A DNA stretch of 64,000 nucleotides from Nocardioides alpinus (GCF_900112035.1 NZ_FOKC01000006.1:176271-240270), one strand, 5' to 3'; counted from the first letter of the stretch, positions 1-8,722 are shown. Notes: generated from the sequence alone by a model not told the origin. Numbers and translations: made by a program.

Positions 1-842
1 TCCCCGGGACGCGTCGCCGACGTCCACTCCTTCATCGACTCGCCCAGCACCTGGGCGTAGGCCGGAGCGAGGTAGGGCAGTTCGAGCGGCGTGTGTCCGG
101 GCGTCGCGGTCGTCGAGATGACGAACGGTGCCGTGTCGTGCGGCTTGCCGTGTCCGGAGATCCGGGCCCAGAGCTTCCACCGCTTCGTCGTCGTACGCCG
201 CAGGGCGTGCGCCTCGTCGGCGATGATCACGTCCCAGGTGTGGTCCGTGACCTTGTCCAGCCGGTCCCACGTGATGACGACCCACTCGAGGCCGCCGTGC
301 CCCAGCGCCGTGATCGTCCGGCACCAGTGGCCGATCGTGATCGCGGCAGGCCTGTCGGCCACGACGAGCACCCGTCGCGCGCCGCGGAGGTCACCCACCG
401 CCGTCGCCCCCAGAACCGCGGAGATCGTCTTGCCCACACCGGGCTCGTCCGCGAGCAGGAACTGCCGCCCGCCCGCTGCGGCGCGCGCCGCGATCGCGTC
501 GGCCGCCTCGAACTGGATCCGCCGCGGCTCGAGCTCGTCGGTGGGCTCGGGGTCGGGCGTCGGACGGTCGGGATTGAGGGTGTTCTCGATGAACCGACCG
601 AGCGTGTAGGGCCCCGGTGACCAGGGCGCCAGGTGCGCGGGCAGGTCGCGACCGACGTAGAGGTGGGTCTTGACCGCCGAGTGCCACGTGGCGCCGTCGA
701 CCTGCGTCCCGTACGGGATGTCGAGCACCCACAGCCGCTCGCCGGGCCCGACGGTCGGCAACGGCCGCTGCTGTCGCGGGCCGCCGCGGCGCGGCGACGC
801 GGGCTTGCGTCGACGAGCACCGGTTCGTCGAGTGCTGGCCAC
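1..842 (-). CDS. SNF2/DEAD-type DNA helicase, N-terminal part (cut by left window edge)
   Basis: An open frame reads from a GTG at 842 to the window edge without a stop, about 280 residues. A basic N-terminus (many Arg) is followed by an ATPase core with a Walker A motif ADEPGVGKT near residue 132-140 and a Walker B/DEAH box IIADEAHAL near residue 207, then a TTATPG motif III. This order is that of SNF2/superfamily 2 helicases, and the compact N-terminus resembles actinophage and prophage helicases. The second RecA domain would lie left of the window. The start is the first possible one after an in-frame stop, and no convincing ribosome binding site precedes it. Family assignment is firm; the biological role (phage replication, restriction or repair) is open. 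Confidence 0.75.
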   Translation of the reverse strand, partial: MASTRRTGARRRKPASPRRGGPRQQRPLPTVGPGERLWVLDIPYGTQVDGATWHSAVKTHLYVGRDLPAHLAPWSPGPYTLGRFIENTLNPDRPTPDPEPTDELEPRRIQFEAADAIAARAAAGGRQFLLADEPGVGKTISAVLGATAVGDLRGARRVLVVADRPAAITIGHWCRTITALGHGGLEWVVITWDRLDKVTDHTWDVIIADEAHALRRTTTKRWKLWARISGHGKPHDTAPFVISTTATPGHTPLELPYLAPAYAQVLGESMKEWTSATRPG

Positions 843-1130
843 CCACGGACGTTATCGGGGTCGCGGGCCCGAACCGGGCGGGCGCGCCCACGGCGATGGT
901 GGTCAGGGAGTTGCGACGCCCTGCGCCTCGTCGAGGGTGTCCGCATGGAGGAGACGAACAGCGCCTGGTCGGTCACGGTGGTGTTCTTCCTGCGGGTGGA
1001 GGTGCCGCCGACGATCGTGCCGCCGGGCTCCCCCGGAATGTCGTAGGCCATCTGCGAGCGAGACGAGCACGTCGGCGGACAACATGGAGAAGGTCCCGCC
1101 GCCCGCGCCACTCGGAGCGATGCCAGGGCT
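843..1130 (-). other. Non-coding or decayed stretch upstream of the helicase
   Basis: No intact gene is seen. An ATG at 1050 opens a protein-like frame (MAYDIPGEPGGTIVGG at its start). It makes sense for about 35 codons, then runs on as arginine-rich nonsense over the helicase gene. A step back of one base near 952 would continue it as DTLDEAQGVATP and end at a TGA at 903, giving a protein of about 49 residues. This may be a broken small gene next to the helicase; the reading is speculative. Confidence 0.3.
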
Positions 1131-1903
1131 TCACGCCGTCCTGTGACGTGCGACCAGGGCGATCAGGGCTGTGTGGGTCGCCGGATCGGCGGCGGCAATG
1201 ATCCCGGACCGGAATGAACCGGGCCGCCGTCGAAGTCGGTGACCGTGCATCCGGCAGCCTCGCAGATCGCCAGACCGGCGCTGAAGTGGACGCTGTCCTG
1301 ATGGTGCCCGTCCGTGACGTAGCCGAGCCGTTGGCCCGTTGCCACCCAGGCGAGGGCGAGCGTCGTGGATTCGATCCTCGGGCTGAAGTGCGCGCGGAGG
1401 TCGGGGTCCGCGGCGAGCTGCGCTCCTACGAACGGGCGGTCGAGCGGCCCATCGGCATTGATGTCGACGATGCGGTTGTGCGCGGCCGGACCCACCGTGT
1501 CTCGACCCTCGATCGTGAAGCCGTCGGCGCCCGAGCAGTAGACCTCGCCGCTCGGCGGGTGAGCGACCGCTGCAGCCGTGGTGGCGCCACCGTGCCTGAG
1601 CGCGACGTTGACGGAGAAGTGCGGCGTCATCGCGGCGTAGTTGACCGTGCCGCACAGCGGATCGACCCGCCAGACACGCGCCCGGTCCGTGGCACCGACC
1701 TGTCCCAGCTCCTCCCCGACGAATCCGTCCTGCGGCCTCGTCGAGCCGATGACCTGCAAGATGGCCCGTTCGGAGGCCAGGTCTGCTTCCGTGGCGAAGT
1801 CAGTTCCCGTCTTGAACTGCTGCGTCAGAGCTGAGCCGTAGCGGTCCATCAGAGCGGCAGCGCCCGCACGTGCGGCCGCCAGTGCGACGTCCGCGTCTGA
1901 CAT
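1131..1903 (-). pseudogene. Inositol monophosphatase-family protein, divergent active site, C-terminal frameshift
   Basis: The protein starts at an ATG at 1903 (MSDADVALAAARAGAAALMDRYG), which fits the family start. The motif order is that of the inositol monophosphatase fold: GEELG, then DPLCGTVNY where DPxDGTxN is usual, and VHFSAG where WDxAAG is usual. Two of the metal-binding aspartates are therefore Cys and His. As written the frame ends at 1163 after an unusual tail (SLPPPIRRPTQP). One base inserted near 1202 restores the family-like end GIIAAADPATHTALIALV and the stop at 1131. It is either a frameshifted gene or a sequence error. Known phosphatases need the aspartates, so catalysis is doubtful; a divergent DPLCGT subfamily is possible. 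Confidence 0.65.
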
Positions 1904-2063
1904 GTCCGCGATCACCGCGCCATCGAACCACGCGTGGCCGTGCCGGGCCCGGAGGCCGAGGCGTACGGCTGTGGTGTGGACGTGCGTCCGCCCGTCCTGA
2001 GTGGACGGCGCCAGTCGAGCGCCGCTCGTCACCTCCATCAGGCCGTGATGTCGTGGTCCGACG

Positions 2064-2711
2064 CTAGCCGTCCCTCCGTGGCGCCTCGGGCGTCACCATG
2101 AGGGAGCTCAGCAGGTGGTCCATCAGAGGCCACAGCACGGTGTCCTCGGCGTCGTCGACGACGTCGATGAACTTGCTGAGCTCGAGCATCACGAAGCCGT
2201 GCAGGGCGGTCCACCACTGTGCTGCCACGGCCGCAGGGTCTCCCTCCCGCAACACTCCCGCCACCATGCCGCGTTCCATGAACTGCTTGATCTGCTCGAA
2301 GGCGTCCAGCCCCAGGATCCGGTCCTCGTAGTGGAGGCGGTAGTCGCCGAGCGTGGCCGAGCCGAACATCACCGCGTAGAGGTCGGGGTCCGCTTGGGCG
2401 TGCGCGCGATAGGCAGCAGCCGCGTTGCGCAGGTCCAGTAGCGGGTCCTCGGTGATCGGCACCTCCGCCACTCGCGCGAAGAGCCGGCGGAAGCCTTCGC
2501 CCACCATGGCGCGGACCAGACCGGGCATGCCCCCGAAATGCGTGTAGACGGCCATGGTGGACGTGCCGGTGGCGGTGGCCAGCTTCCGTGCGGACAGCGC
2601 CGAGGGGCCCTGGTCGCGCACCATGTGGGCGGCGACCTCGAGCAGCCGTCGACGCACCTCCGCGGAGGACGCGCTCCGGCCTGCGACTGTCTGGTCCACT
2701 CTCCCTGCCAC
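2064..2711 (-). CDS. TetR/AcrR-family transcriptional regulator
   Basis: A 215-residue regulator with an N-terminal TetR helix-turn-helix (LSARKLATATGTSTMAVYTHF, residues about 38-58) and a C-terminal WHG-type ligand domain with the segment AQWWTALHGFVMLEL. The GTG start at 2711 is supported by a strong AGGAGG at 2726-2731, nine bases upstream. It is transcribed away from the carotenoid oxygenase gene, and a perfect palindrome lies between the two starts (2748-2762). It very likely represses itself and the oxygenase gene. The inducer is unknown; an apocarotenoid or a lignin-type aromatic would fit the partner enzyme, but this is inference. Confidence 0.88.
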   Translation of the reverse strand: MAGRVDQTVAGRSASSAEVRRRLLEVAAHMVRDQGPSALSARKLATATGTSTMAVYTHFGGMPGLVRAMVGEGFRRLFARVAEVPITEDPLLDLRNAAAAYRAHAQADPDLYAVMFGSATLGDYRLHYEDRILGLDAFEQIKQFMERGMVAGVLREGDPAAVAAQWWTALHGFVMLELSKFIDVVDDAEDTVLWPLMDHLLSSLMVTPEAPRRDG

Positions 2712-2747
2712 CCTTGCCAGCCTCCTGTCACGGGGTTACGGTCCAAT

Positions 2748-2762
2748 CATAACGGCGTTATG
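2748..2762. promoter_or_regulatory. Probable TetR operator, perfect 15-bp palindrome
   Basis: CATAACG-G-CGTTATG has perfect 7-base arms around one central G. It sits between the divergent TetR and carotenoid oxygenase genes and is more AT-rich than its surroundings. Length, symmetry and place match TetR operators. Its last bases form an ATG (2760) in frame with the oxygenase, which favours the downstream ATG at 2781 as the true start. Confidence 0.7.
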
Positions 2763-2780
2763 GATGGGAAGTGCAGCACC

Positions 2781-4193
2781 ATGCCGAACCGATACCTCAC
2801 CGACAACTTCGCGCCGGTCCACACAGAGCTGACGGCCTTCGACCTGCCCGTGACCGGTCATCTGCCCGAGCACCTCGACGGCCGCTACCTGCGCAACGGA
2901 CCCAATCCGGCCGAGGACCTGGGCCCGCAACACCACTGGTTCCTCGGCCAGGGCATGGTGCACGGTGTCCGGATCGCCGACGGACGCGCGGAGTGGTACC
3001 GCAACAGGTGGGTCAAGCCGGAGGGCGAGGACCACGGACCGAACACCAACGTGGTCCAGCACGCCGGCAAGACCTTGGCGATCGTCGAGTCCGGGCCCGC
3101 GCCGTACGAGCTGACCTTCGAGCTCGACAGTGTCGGTCGCTGCGACTTCGGCGGCACCCTCGACTTCGGCGGGTCGCAGGGCTACACCGCTCATCCGCAT
3201 GCCGACCCCGTCTCCGGCGACCTGCACGCGATCTCGTACAACTGGGTGCGGGGCACCAAGGTCGACTACACCGTGGTCGGCGCCGACGGCACCGTCGTCA
3301 AGCACGTGGAGATCGAGACCGGCGGAATGCCGATGATCCACGACTGCGCCCTCACCGAGCACTACGTGGTGATCTACGACCTGCCGGTCACCTTCGACAT
3401 GGGCATGGTGACCGACGGCGTCCCACGCCTGGCACGGCTCACACCCGGGCAGCAGCGCGACGCGCTGGGGGGCAACCCGATGCCCGAGTGGATCGTCGAC
3501 GCCGTGGCCCGCGGCGAGTCCGTCACCAACCCCGCGGCACCGCTGCCCTACTCGTGGGACCCCGACCACGTGGCGCGGATCGGCCTGGTGCCCCGCGACG
3601 GCGACGGATTCGACGTGCGCTGGTTCGAGATCGACCCCTGCTACGTCTTCCACACCCTCAACGCCTACGAGAGCGGATCGCCGGGCAGCCCCGAGGTCGT
3701 CCTGGACGTGGTGCGCCACCCGCGGATGTTCGCCACCGACTACACCGGACCCAACGAGGGCCTCGCATCACTGGTGCGCTTCACCCTGGACCTCAGCTCG
3801 GGCAAGGCCCGCGAACACCGCTTCGATGAGCACGCCCAGGAGTTCCCGCGCTACGACGAGCGGCTGACCGGGAAGCCGCACCGCTTCGGCTACACAGTGG
3901 GGATGGTCGGGGCCGGATTCGGCGACACCGTGCTCAAGCACGATGTGGTGGCCGGCACCACCCAGAGCCGCAGGCTCGGTGCGGGCCGCGAGGCCGGAGA
4001 GTTCTGTTTCGTGCCCGACCCGGGCTCCGACGGCGAGGACCACGGCGTGCTCATGGGCTACGTCCACGACCGGGCCACCGATCGCAGTGACCTGGTGCTG
4101 CTGGACGCCCAGACCCTCGAGGACGTCGCCGCCGTGCACCTCCCCGGCCGGGTGCCCACCGGCTTCCACGGCAACTGGGCTCTAAAGTCGTGA
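2781..4193 (+). CDS. Carotenoid oxygenase family protein (carotenoid/apocarotenoid or stilbene cleavage)
   Basis: About 470 residues, the usual length for the RPE65/carotenoid cleavage dioxygenase family of seven-bladed propeller iron enzymes. The N-terminal signature GRYLRNGPNP is present. The four iron-binding histidines can be placed: TAHPHAD (H138), MIHDC (H187), VFHTLNA (H291) and GFHGNW at the C-terminus (H463). The enzyme splits a C=C bond with O2. The start at 2781 has GGGAAG nine bases upstream; an in-frame ATG at 2760 lies inside the operator. The stop is one base before the next start, so the DUF480-VOC gene is probably co-transcribed. Carotenoid, apocarotenoid and lignostilbene substrates cannot be told apart from sequence. 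Confidence 0.92.
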   Translation: MPNRYLTDNFAPVHTELTAFDLPVTGHLPEHLDGRYLRNGPNPAEDLGPQHHWFLGQGMVHGVRIADGRAEWYRNRWVKPEGEDHGPNTNVVQHAGKTLAIVESGPAPYELTFELDSVGRCDFGGTLDFGGSQGYTAHPHADPVSGDLHAISYNWVRGTKVDYTVVGADGTVVKHVEIETGGMPMIHDCALTEHYVVIYDLPVTFDMGMVTDGVPRLARLTPGQQRDALGGNPMPEWIVDAVARGESVTNPAAPLPYSWDPDHVARIGLVPRDGDGFDVRWFEIDPCYVFHTLNAYESGSPGSPEVVLDVVRHPRMFATDYTGPNEGLASLVRFTLDLSSGKAREHRFDEHAQEFPRYDERLTGKPHRFGYTVGMVGAGFGDTVLKHDVVAGTTQSRRLGAGREAGEFCFVPDPGSDGEDHGVLMGYVHDRATDRSDLVLLDAQTLEDVAAVHLPGRVPTGFHGNWALKS

Positions 4194-4194
4194 C

Positions 4195-5109
4195 GTGACA
4201 GAACTCCCCGTCCTCGATGCGACCGACCAGCGCATCCTCGGCAGCCTGCTGGAGAAGCAGACGACCGTGCCCGCCACCTATCCTCTGTCCGCGAACGCAC
4301 TGGTGTCGGCGTGCAACCAGTCGAGCAGCCGCGACCCGGTCACCGACCTCGACCAGCAGGTCGTCGAGCGGACCGCGAAGTCGCTCAAGGAGCGCGGGCT
4401 GCTGCGGATCGTGTGGTCCGACACCGGGCGCCGGACACTGAAGTACCACCAGATCCTCGATGAGCATCTCGCCCTCGAGCCTGACCAGCGGGCGCTGCTC
4501 ACGGTGCTGCTGCTCCGGGGCGCCCAGGCGCCGGGTGAGCTGCGCACCCGCACCCAGCGGTTGCACGGGTTCGCCGACCGCGGCCAGGTCGAGGAGTGCC
4601 TGCGCCGGATGGCGAGCCGCGCGCAACCGCTGGTGCGCGAGCTCGAGCGTCGCTCGGGCCAGCAGGACCCGCGCTGGATCCACCTCCTGGGCGCCGCGCC
4701 GGAGCAGACCCCGGGCGAAACCGGCCAGGTGGGGAGTGCCGACCCGTCGCGCATCCGCGTCACGCAGATCATCGCCGACCTCCACGTACCGGACCTCCCC
4801 GCCTCCAGGCGCTTCTACAGCGACTACCTCGGGTTGGCCGAGGAGGAGTTCAACCTGGGCTGGGTGGCCCGCCACACGTCGCCGGGATCCAGGGCGACGC
4901 TCCAGGTGATGACCAGCGACGCCACTGCACCCGTGGACCCCGTGGTCACGGTCATGGTCGACGACGTCGAAGCCGCCTACCTCCAAGCACAGGAACGTGG
5001 GTACGAGATCGTGCATCCCCTCACCACTGAGGCATGGGGCGTGACTCGGTTCTTCGTCCGCGCTCCCGACGGCAACGTGCTCAACGTCGTCCAGCAGCAC
5101 GCACGCTGA
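4195..5109 (+). CDS. DUF480 (YceH-like) protein fused to a VOC/glyoxalase domain
   Basis: A 304-residue two-domain protein. Residues 1 to about 165 are a DUF480/YceH module, a pair of winged-helix-like units with the family signature LLEKQTTVPATYPLS and ALVSACNQ. Residues about 187-302 form a vicinal-oxygen-chelate domain (IIADLHVPDLPASRRFYSDYLGL, ending RAPDGNVLNVVQ). YceH proteins are usually about 215 residues without such a tail, and the function of DUF480 is not established. The GTG start lies one base after the oxygenase stop, so translation is likely coupled. A DNA-binding module joined to a small-molecule-binding fold suggests a sensor-regulator or an antibiotic-binding protein, but that is inference. 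Confidence 0.85.
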   Translation: MTELPVLDATDQRILGSLLEKQTTVPATYPLSANALVSACNQSSSRDPVTDLDQQVVERTAKSLKERGLLRIVWSDTGRRTLKYHQILDEHLALEPDQRALLTVLLLRGAQAPGELRTRTQRLHGFADRGQVEECLRRMASRAQPLVRELERRSGQQDPRWIHLLGAAPEQTPGETGQVGSADPSRIRVTQIIADLHVPDLPASRRFYSDYLGLAEEEFNLGWVARHTSPGSRATLQVMTSDATAPVDPVVTVMVDDVEAAYLQAQERGYEIVHPLTTEAWGVTRFFVRAPDGNVLNVVQQHAR

Positions 5110-5192
5110 GGGTCTTGCCTTGGAATGAGCGACGCACTCGGTGGTCGACGTACGCCTCGCAGCACGAGGCGCGACAGGTGCTGCCGCTCGTC

Positions 5193-5741
5193 CTACTGGT
5201 GGGGCTCGAGGTAGCGAAGAGCTGCGCTGAGATTCTCATCTGCCGCACTCTCGGCATCGAGTCGAAGCCAGTCACGCTCCGGACGCACGAGCTGCGTCTG
5301 CCAGGTCGCAAGTGTCTCCTCGGCTGTACCGAACTCCCACTCAGTCCCTGGGACCGGTGCCGTTGCCGACGCCACCTGCGAGAGCCGTGGCGACCGCGCG
5401 TCGAGACGAGCCAGCACCAGCGACCAGTCCTGCACCCAGAGCTCGATGAATGCGTACCGCACCCCGTTCGCATGAGCGACCTGCCGGCCGGAGTCGAGCA
5501 GCTCGTGATACCTGCATGGCGAGTCGAGGAGCACGCCTCGCCCCTGCTCAAGCACGTCCCCCGCGAGCGCCAGGGCGGCGGCGTACGTGACGCGCCCTGC
5601 GGCCGCGACGGACACACCGGACTCGATGATCGAGCTCTTCAGGACGTCGGTGTCCACGACCACGAGGCCGGTGGCCTCCGCGACAGATCTGGCCAGAGTG
5701 GACTTGCCCGAACCGGGCACCCCAGAGAGTTGTACGAGCAC
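5193..5741 (-). CDS. P-loop AAA-family kinase-like protein
   Basis: A 182-residue small P-loop protein starting at a GTG. Walker A is GVPGSGKST at residues 7-15, followed by DTDVLKSSI. Its size and the dense P-loop start resemble zeta-toxin/chloramphenicol-phosphotransferase-like and gluconate-kinase-like small-molecule kinases (AAA_33 group). The C-terminus carries an RPERDWLRLD strand typical of these kinases. The substrate is unknown. It ends facing the DUF480-VOC gene across 83 bases with no clear hairpin, and starts nine bases after the MerR gene stop, so the two are probably one transcript. Confidence 0.75.
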   Translation of the reverse strand: MLVQLSGVPGSGKSTLARSVAEATGLVVVDTDVLKSSIIESGVSVAAAGRVTYAAALALAGDVLEQGRGVLLDSPCRYHELLDSGRQVAHANGVRYAFIELWVQDWSLVLARLDARSPRLSQVASATAPVPGTEWEFGTAEETLATWQTQLVRPERDWLRLDAESAADENLSAALRYLEPHQ

Positions 5742-5750
5742 CGATCGAAC

Positions 5751-6641
5751 CTAACCCGCTCGTGACTCGTGGGCGGCCAGTTCTTCGACCAGCTCCATGC
5801 AACGTAGGCGGGCCGGGGAGAAGTCGTACGGCATCTTTCCAGCCGCGTCGACGAATGCGCTCATGGACTCCTGCCCGGCCCCCTCCCCGCCGTCATCAGC
5901 GGTAGCAGCGTGCAAGGCGTCCCAGGAGTCGACGAGCGCTTCGTCGACCTGATTCAGGCCGGAATCTTCAAACACAGCGTGCAGTGCCAGCTCGAACGCG
6001 TGCCGCTCGGCCGCCACCTGTACCACGAGGGGGTCGTCGACAGCGATCGTGTCGTCGAGCGCCTCCTCGGCGGCATCGACGCGGTCGGACTCCTCCCGCA
6101 TACCCGGGTGAGTGGCCAAGGCGATGTAGCGCGAGGCGTTGAGGGCCGCACCCAGCGGACCGAAGATCCGCTCGATCACCAGCAGGTTGTCGAGGTCCGC
6201 CTGGCGCAGGGAGCCCTCCGGCAGGCTCTCGAGGCGGGCGGTGACGACCCGGGAGAGCAGACCCATCCTGCTGCCTTGGGTGCGCATGCGCTGCACCGCA
6301 GCCCGCTGACGCTGAAGTTCTGCTTCCTGGGCGGCGAGGGTTGTCTCCAGCCGATCCAGGATGCCGGCGACGTCGTGGTCGCTTCCGGCACCAGCAGGAG
6401 GCGTGTGTGCAAAGGCGTCACGGATGTCGTCCAGGGCGATCCCGGCGTCGGCCATCTTCCTGATCCACAGCAGCCGGATCATCTCGGCGTACCCGTAGCG
6501 GCGGCGGTCGTCACTGCCGCGATCGGGCTCGGGCAGCAGGCCGATCTCGTGATAGTGACGGATCGCCCGCGGTGTGGTGCCGACGAACGATGCCGCGTCC
6601 CCGATCTTCACCTGACGTGGCGGAACGAAGGACGAGTACAT
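5751..6641 (-). CDS. MerR-family transcriptional regulator
   Basis: About 296 residues from an ATG at 6641 with GGAAGG nine bases upstream; an extension to 6689 is possible but adds a non-family N-terminus. The MerR winged helix is clear (KIGDAASFVGTTPRAIRHYHEIGLLP, then DRRRYGYAEMIRLLWIRKMADAGIAL), followed by a coiled coil of Gln/Arg-rich heptads at residues about 110-140. The long C-terminal part has no recognisable metal-binding cysteines, so a drug or other organic ligand is more likely than a metal. It is divergent from the sulfatase gene and upstream of the P-loop kinase gene. Confidence 0.87.
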   Translation of the reverse strand: MYSSFVPPRQVKIGDAASFVGTTPRAIRHYHEIGLLPEPDRGSDDRRRYGYAEMIRLLWIRKMADAGIALDDIRDAFAHTPPAGAGSDHDVAGILDRLETTLAAQEAELQRQRAAVQRMRTQGSRMGLLSRVVTARLESLPEGSLRQADLDNLLVIERIFGPLGAALNASRYIALATHPGMREESDRVDAAEEALDDTIAVDDPLVVQVAAERHAFELALHAVFEDSGLNQVDEALVDSWDALHAATADDGGEGAGQESMSAFVDAAGKMPYDFSPARLRCMELVEELAAHESRAG

Positions 6642-6801
6642 AGGGCGGGGCCTTCCTCGATGGGACGAGACGTGAGACCACCGGACCACATGACGTTACG
6701 GAAGGTGCAACTCCCAACAGCGCACCGGCTGAGCCGCGATGCGTCGGCCGCGCGGCACCATGGTGGCGCACGGCGGGACTCGGCGTGCGTATGGTGTGGA
6801 C

Positions 6802-8061
6802 GTGCCCGACAACGTCCTGTGGATCGTCACGGACGACCAGATGCGCTCGACGCTGCGGTCGATGGACCGCACCTGGCGGCGACTGGTTCGCAAGGGCGTG
6901 CACTTCCGGCAGGGTTACAGCGCGATGCCCCTGTGCGGACCGGCGCGAGCTTCGATCCTCACCAGTCGCTACCCCCACAACCACGGGTGCGACACCAACA
7001 TGACCCACCAGCCCTTCGTGGCTCAGGGGCACGACCGGGACACAGCGGCGACCAGGATGAAGGAGGCCGGCTACGACACCGGCTACTTCGGGAAGTACAT
7101 GAACGGACTCGGCGAACAGCCGTCGTACGTCGCCCCCGGCTGGGACCGGTGGGTGACGCTGCTCGATGGCATGATCGACGACCCCCGGATCAACGTCGAC
7201 GGCGCGGTGCGGAAGGTCGCCTCGAAGCGGGAGTTCGACCATTTCGCCGCCCAGAGGCTGCGCCGCTTCATCCGTCGCCACCAGGACACCGGGCCGTGGT
7301 TCGCCGTGTACTCGCCGACGGCGCCCCACGGCCCGTACACGCCGAGCCCCAAGCATGCCGATGACTTCGACGAGGTTGCCTGGGACCCGCCGTCGTTCAA
7401 CGAGGCCGACATGAGCGACAAGCCCACGTGGCTGCGGGACCTCCCGCCGCAGGACCGTCGCCGGATGCGCCAGATCTACGAGGGCAAGCTCGAGGAGCTC
7501 CAGGACGTCGACGACCAGATCGGCAAGATCCTGGACGCCCTGCGCCAGACGGGCCAACTCAGGAGAACGTGGATCTTCTTCGTCTCCGACAACGGCTACC
7601 TGCTGGGCGAGCACCGACTGCTCTCCAAGTCCCAGCCCTACGAGGAGGCAGCGGGCATCCCCTTCAGTGTGCGCGGGCCGGGTGTCGAGCCGCGCACCGT
7701 TGATGCGCTGGTCTCACAGGTCGACCTGATGCCCACCACTCTCGAAATCGCCGACCTGGACCCGGACACCGGGCGCGAGCTCGACGGCCGATCCATGCTC
7801 GGGCCGCTCAGGTCAGGCGACTGGTCGTCCTGGCGAAGGCGCCTGATCATCGAGAACATCAACCTCGACTGGACGCTGCTCCGGGAAGGTTCCCATGCCT
7901 ACGTCGAGCACCGCGGCACCGGGGAGTGGGAGCTCTACGACCTTGAGCGTGACCCCCACCAGCTCGCAAGCCTGCGGGACGCCGACGTCTCTGACTGGGC
8001 CAGGAAAACCGGGCAGTTCGCGGGCACGCAGGGCCTCGCACTACGCAGGCTCGAGCAATAG
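6802..8061 (+). CDS. Sulfatase-family hydrolase
   Basis: About 419 residues from a GTG at 6802 that gives the family start PDNVLWIVTDDQM; an upstream ATG at 6760 is possible and no good ribosome binding site decides. The formylglycine motif is C45-G-P-A-R, matching CxPxR, so Cys45 would be converted to formylglycine by a maturase encoded elsewhere. Metal ligands are visible in TDDQ at the start and in SDNGYLLGEH near residue 265. No signal peptide is seen, so it is likely cytoplasmic or the start is misjudged. It may hydrolyse sulfate or phosphonate esters; the substrate is unknown. MerR control from the divergent neighbour is plausible. Confidence 0.88.
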   Translation: MPDNVLWIVTDDQMRSTLRSMDRTWRRLVRKGVHFRQGYSAMPLCGPARASILTSRYPHNHGCDTNMTHQPFVAQGHDRDTAATRMKEAGYDTGYFGKYMNGLGEQPSYVAPGWDRWVTLLDGMIDDPRINVDGAVRKVASKREFDHFAAQRLRRFIRRHQDTGPWFAVYSPTAPHGPYTPSPKHADDFDEVAWDPPSFNEADMSDKPTWLRDLPPQDRRRMRQIYEGKLEELQDVDDQIGKILDALRQTGQLRRTWIFFVSDNGYLLGEHRLLSKSQPYEEAAGIPFSVRGPGVEPRTVDALVSQVDLMPTTLEIADLDPDTGRELDGRSMLGPLRSGDWSSWRRRLIIENINLDWTLLREGSHAYVEHRGTGEWELYDLERDPHQLASLRDADVSDWARKTGQFAGTQGLALRRLEQ

Positions 8062-8092
8062 CAGCGAGCCGACGGAACCACACAGGTCCGGC

Positions 8093-8106
8093 GGCGGCAT
8101 GCCGCC
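8093..8106. terminator. Possible terminator hairpin between sulfatase and arr genes
   Basis: GGCGGCATGCCGCC can fold as a 5-bp GC stem with a CATG loop, 31 bases after the sulfatase stop and between two convergent genes. There is no T-run, and GC-rich palindromes arise by chance in this genome, so the call is weak. Confidence 0.25.
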
Positions 8107-8287
8107 TCGGTCACCATGACCGGCGATGCAACACCGATAGGCCCCAACCTCCGGGTGTAGGGCGCGGGCTCGGGCCGTTTCCCGCCGGAATGCCGCAGCA
8201 TGACTAAGCGCGATTGCATGGTTCAACGCGACCGGTGGCTTCGATCGAATGGGCGCCTGGTCGCAAGGCAAACGCGCCACTCCTCGG

Positions 8288-8722
8288 TCAGTCCTCGATC
8301 TGCGCTGAGCCCTGTCGCTTCAACGCATCGAGTCCGTCCCGCATGGCACGCATCTTCTCGCGCGAGTGGCCAACCCAGTCGCGGACCTCGCCCACCACGC
8401 GAACCGGCTCGCGGCTGCGAAAGGACATCGTGGGGTTCCCGGGAAACCTCTTGTGGGTGACATTGGGGTCGTCCTCGAAGTCGCCTACCGGCTCGACGAT
8501 GTAGATGCGCCCGTGACCCTCGCCTGCAGCAAGCTCGGCCCCCCACGCTGCGGCGTCGAGGGTCGCGGTGAAGTAGACGAAGTTCGTCAGTCGTCCCTGC
8601 TCGAAGTTCGACTCGCGGCCGGGCACCAAGAGATCACCGGCAGCAAGATCCGCCTTCGTGCCGTGCAAGTAAGCACCGCCCTCGAAAGCCTCAAACGGCA
8701 CAGGCTCATTCGCGGCGCTCAT
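8288..8722 (-). CDS. arr: NAD+-dependent rifampin ADP-ribosyltransferase
   Basis: 144 residues from an ATG at 8722; the frame stays open further upstream but that part is not family-like. The whole protein follows the Arr pattern: GGAYLHGTKADLAAGDLLVPG, then NFVYFTATLDAAAWGAELA, GRIYIVEPVG, FEDDPNVTHKRFPGNPT and EPVRVVGEVRDWVG. The conserved His of YLHGTK, Tyr of VYFTATLD and Asp of EDDPNVT match the catalytic triad described for Arr of Mycobacterium smegmatis. It would inactivate rifamycins by ADP-ribosylating the ansa-bridge hydroxyl. Such genes are common in environmental actinobacteria. No insertion sequence or integron part is seen beside it. Confidence 0.93.
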   Translation of the reverse strand: MSAANEPVPFEAFEGGAYLHGTKADLAAGDLLVPGRESNFEQGRLTNFVYFTATLDAAAWGAELAAGEGHGRIYIVEPVGDFEDDPNVTHKRFPGNPTMSFRSREPVRVVGEVRDWVGHSREKMRAMRDGLDALKRQGSAQIED

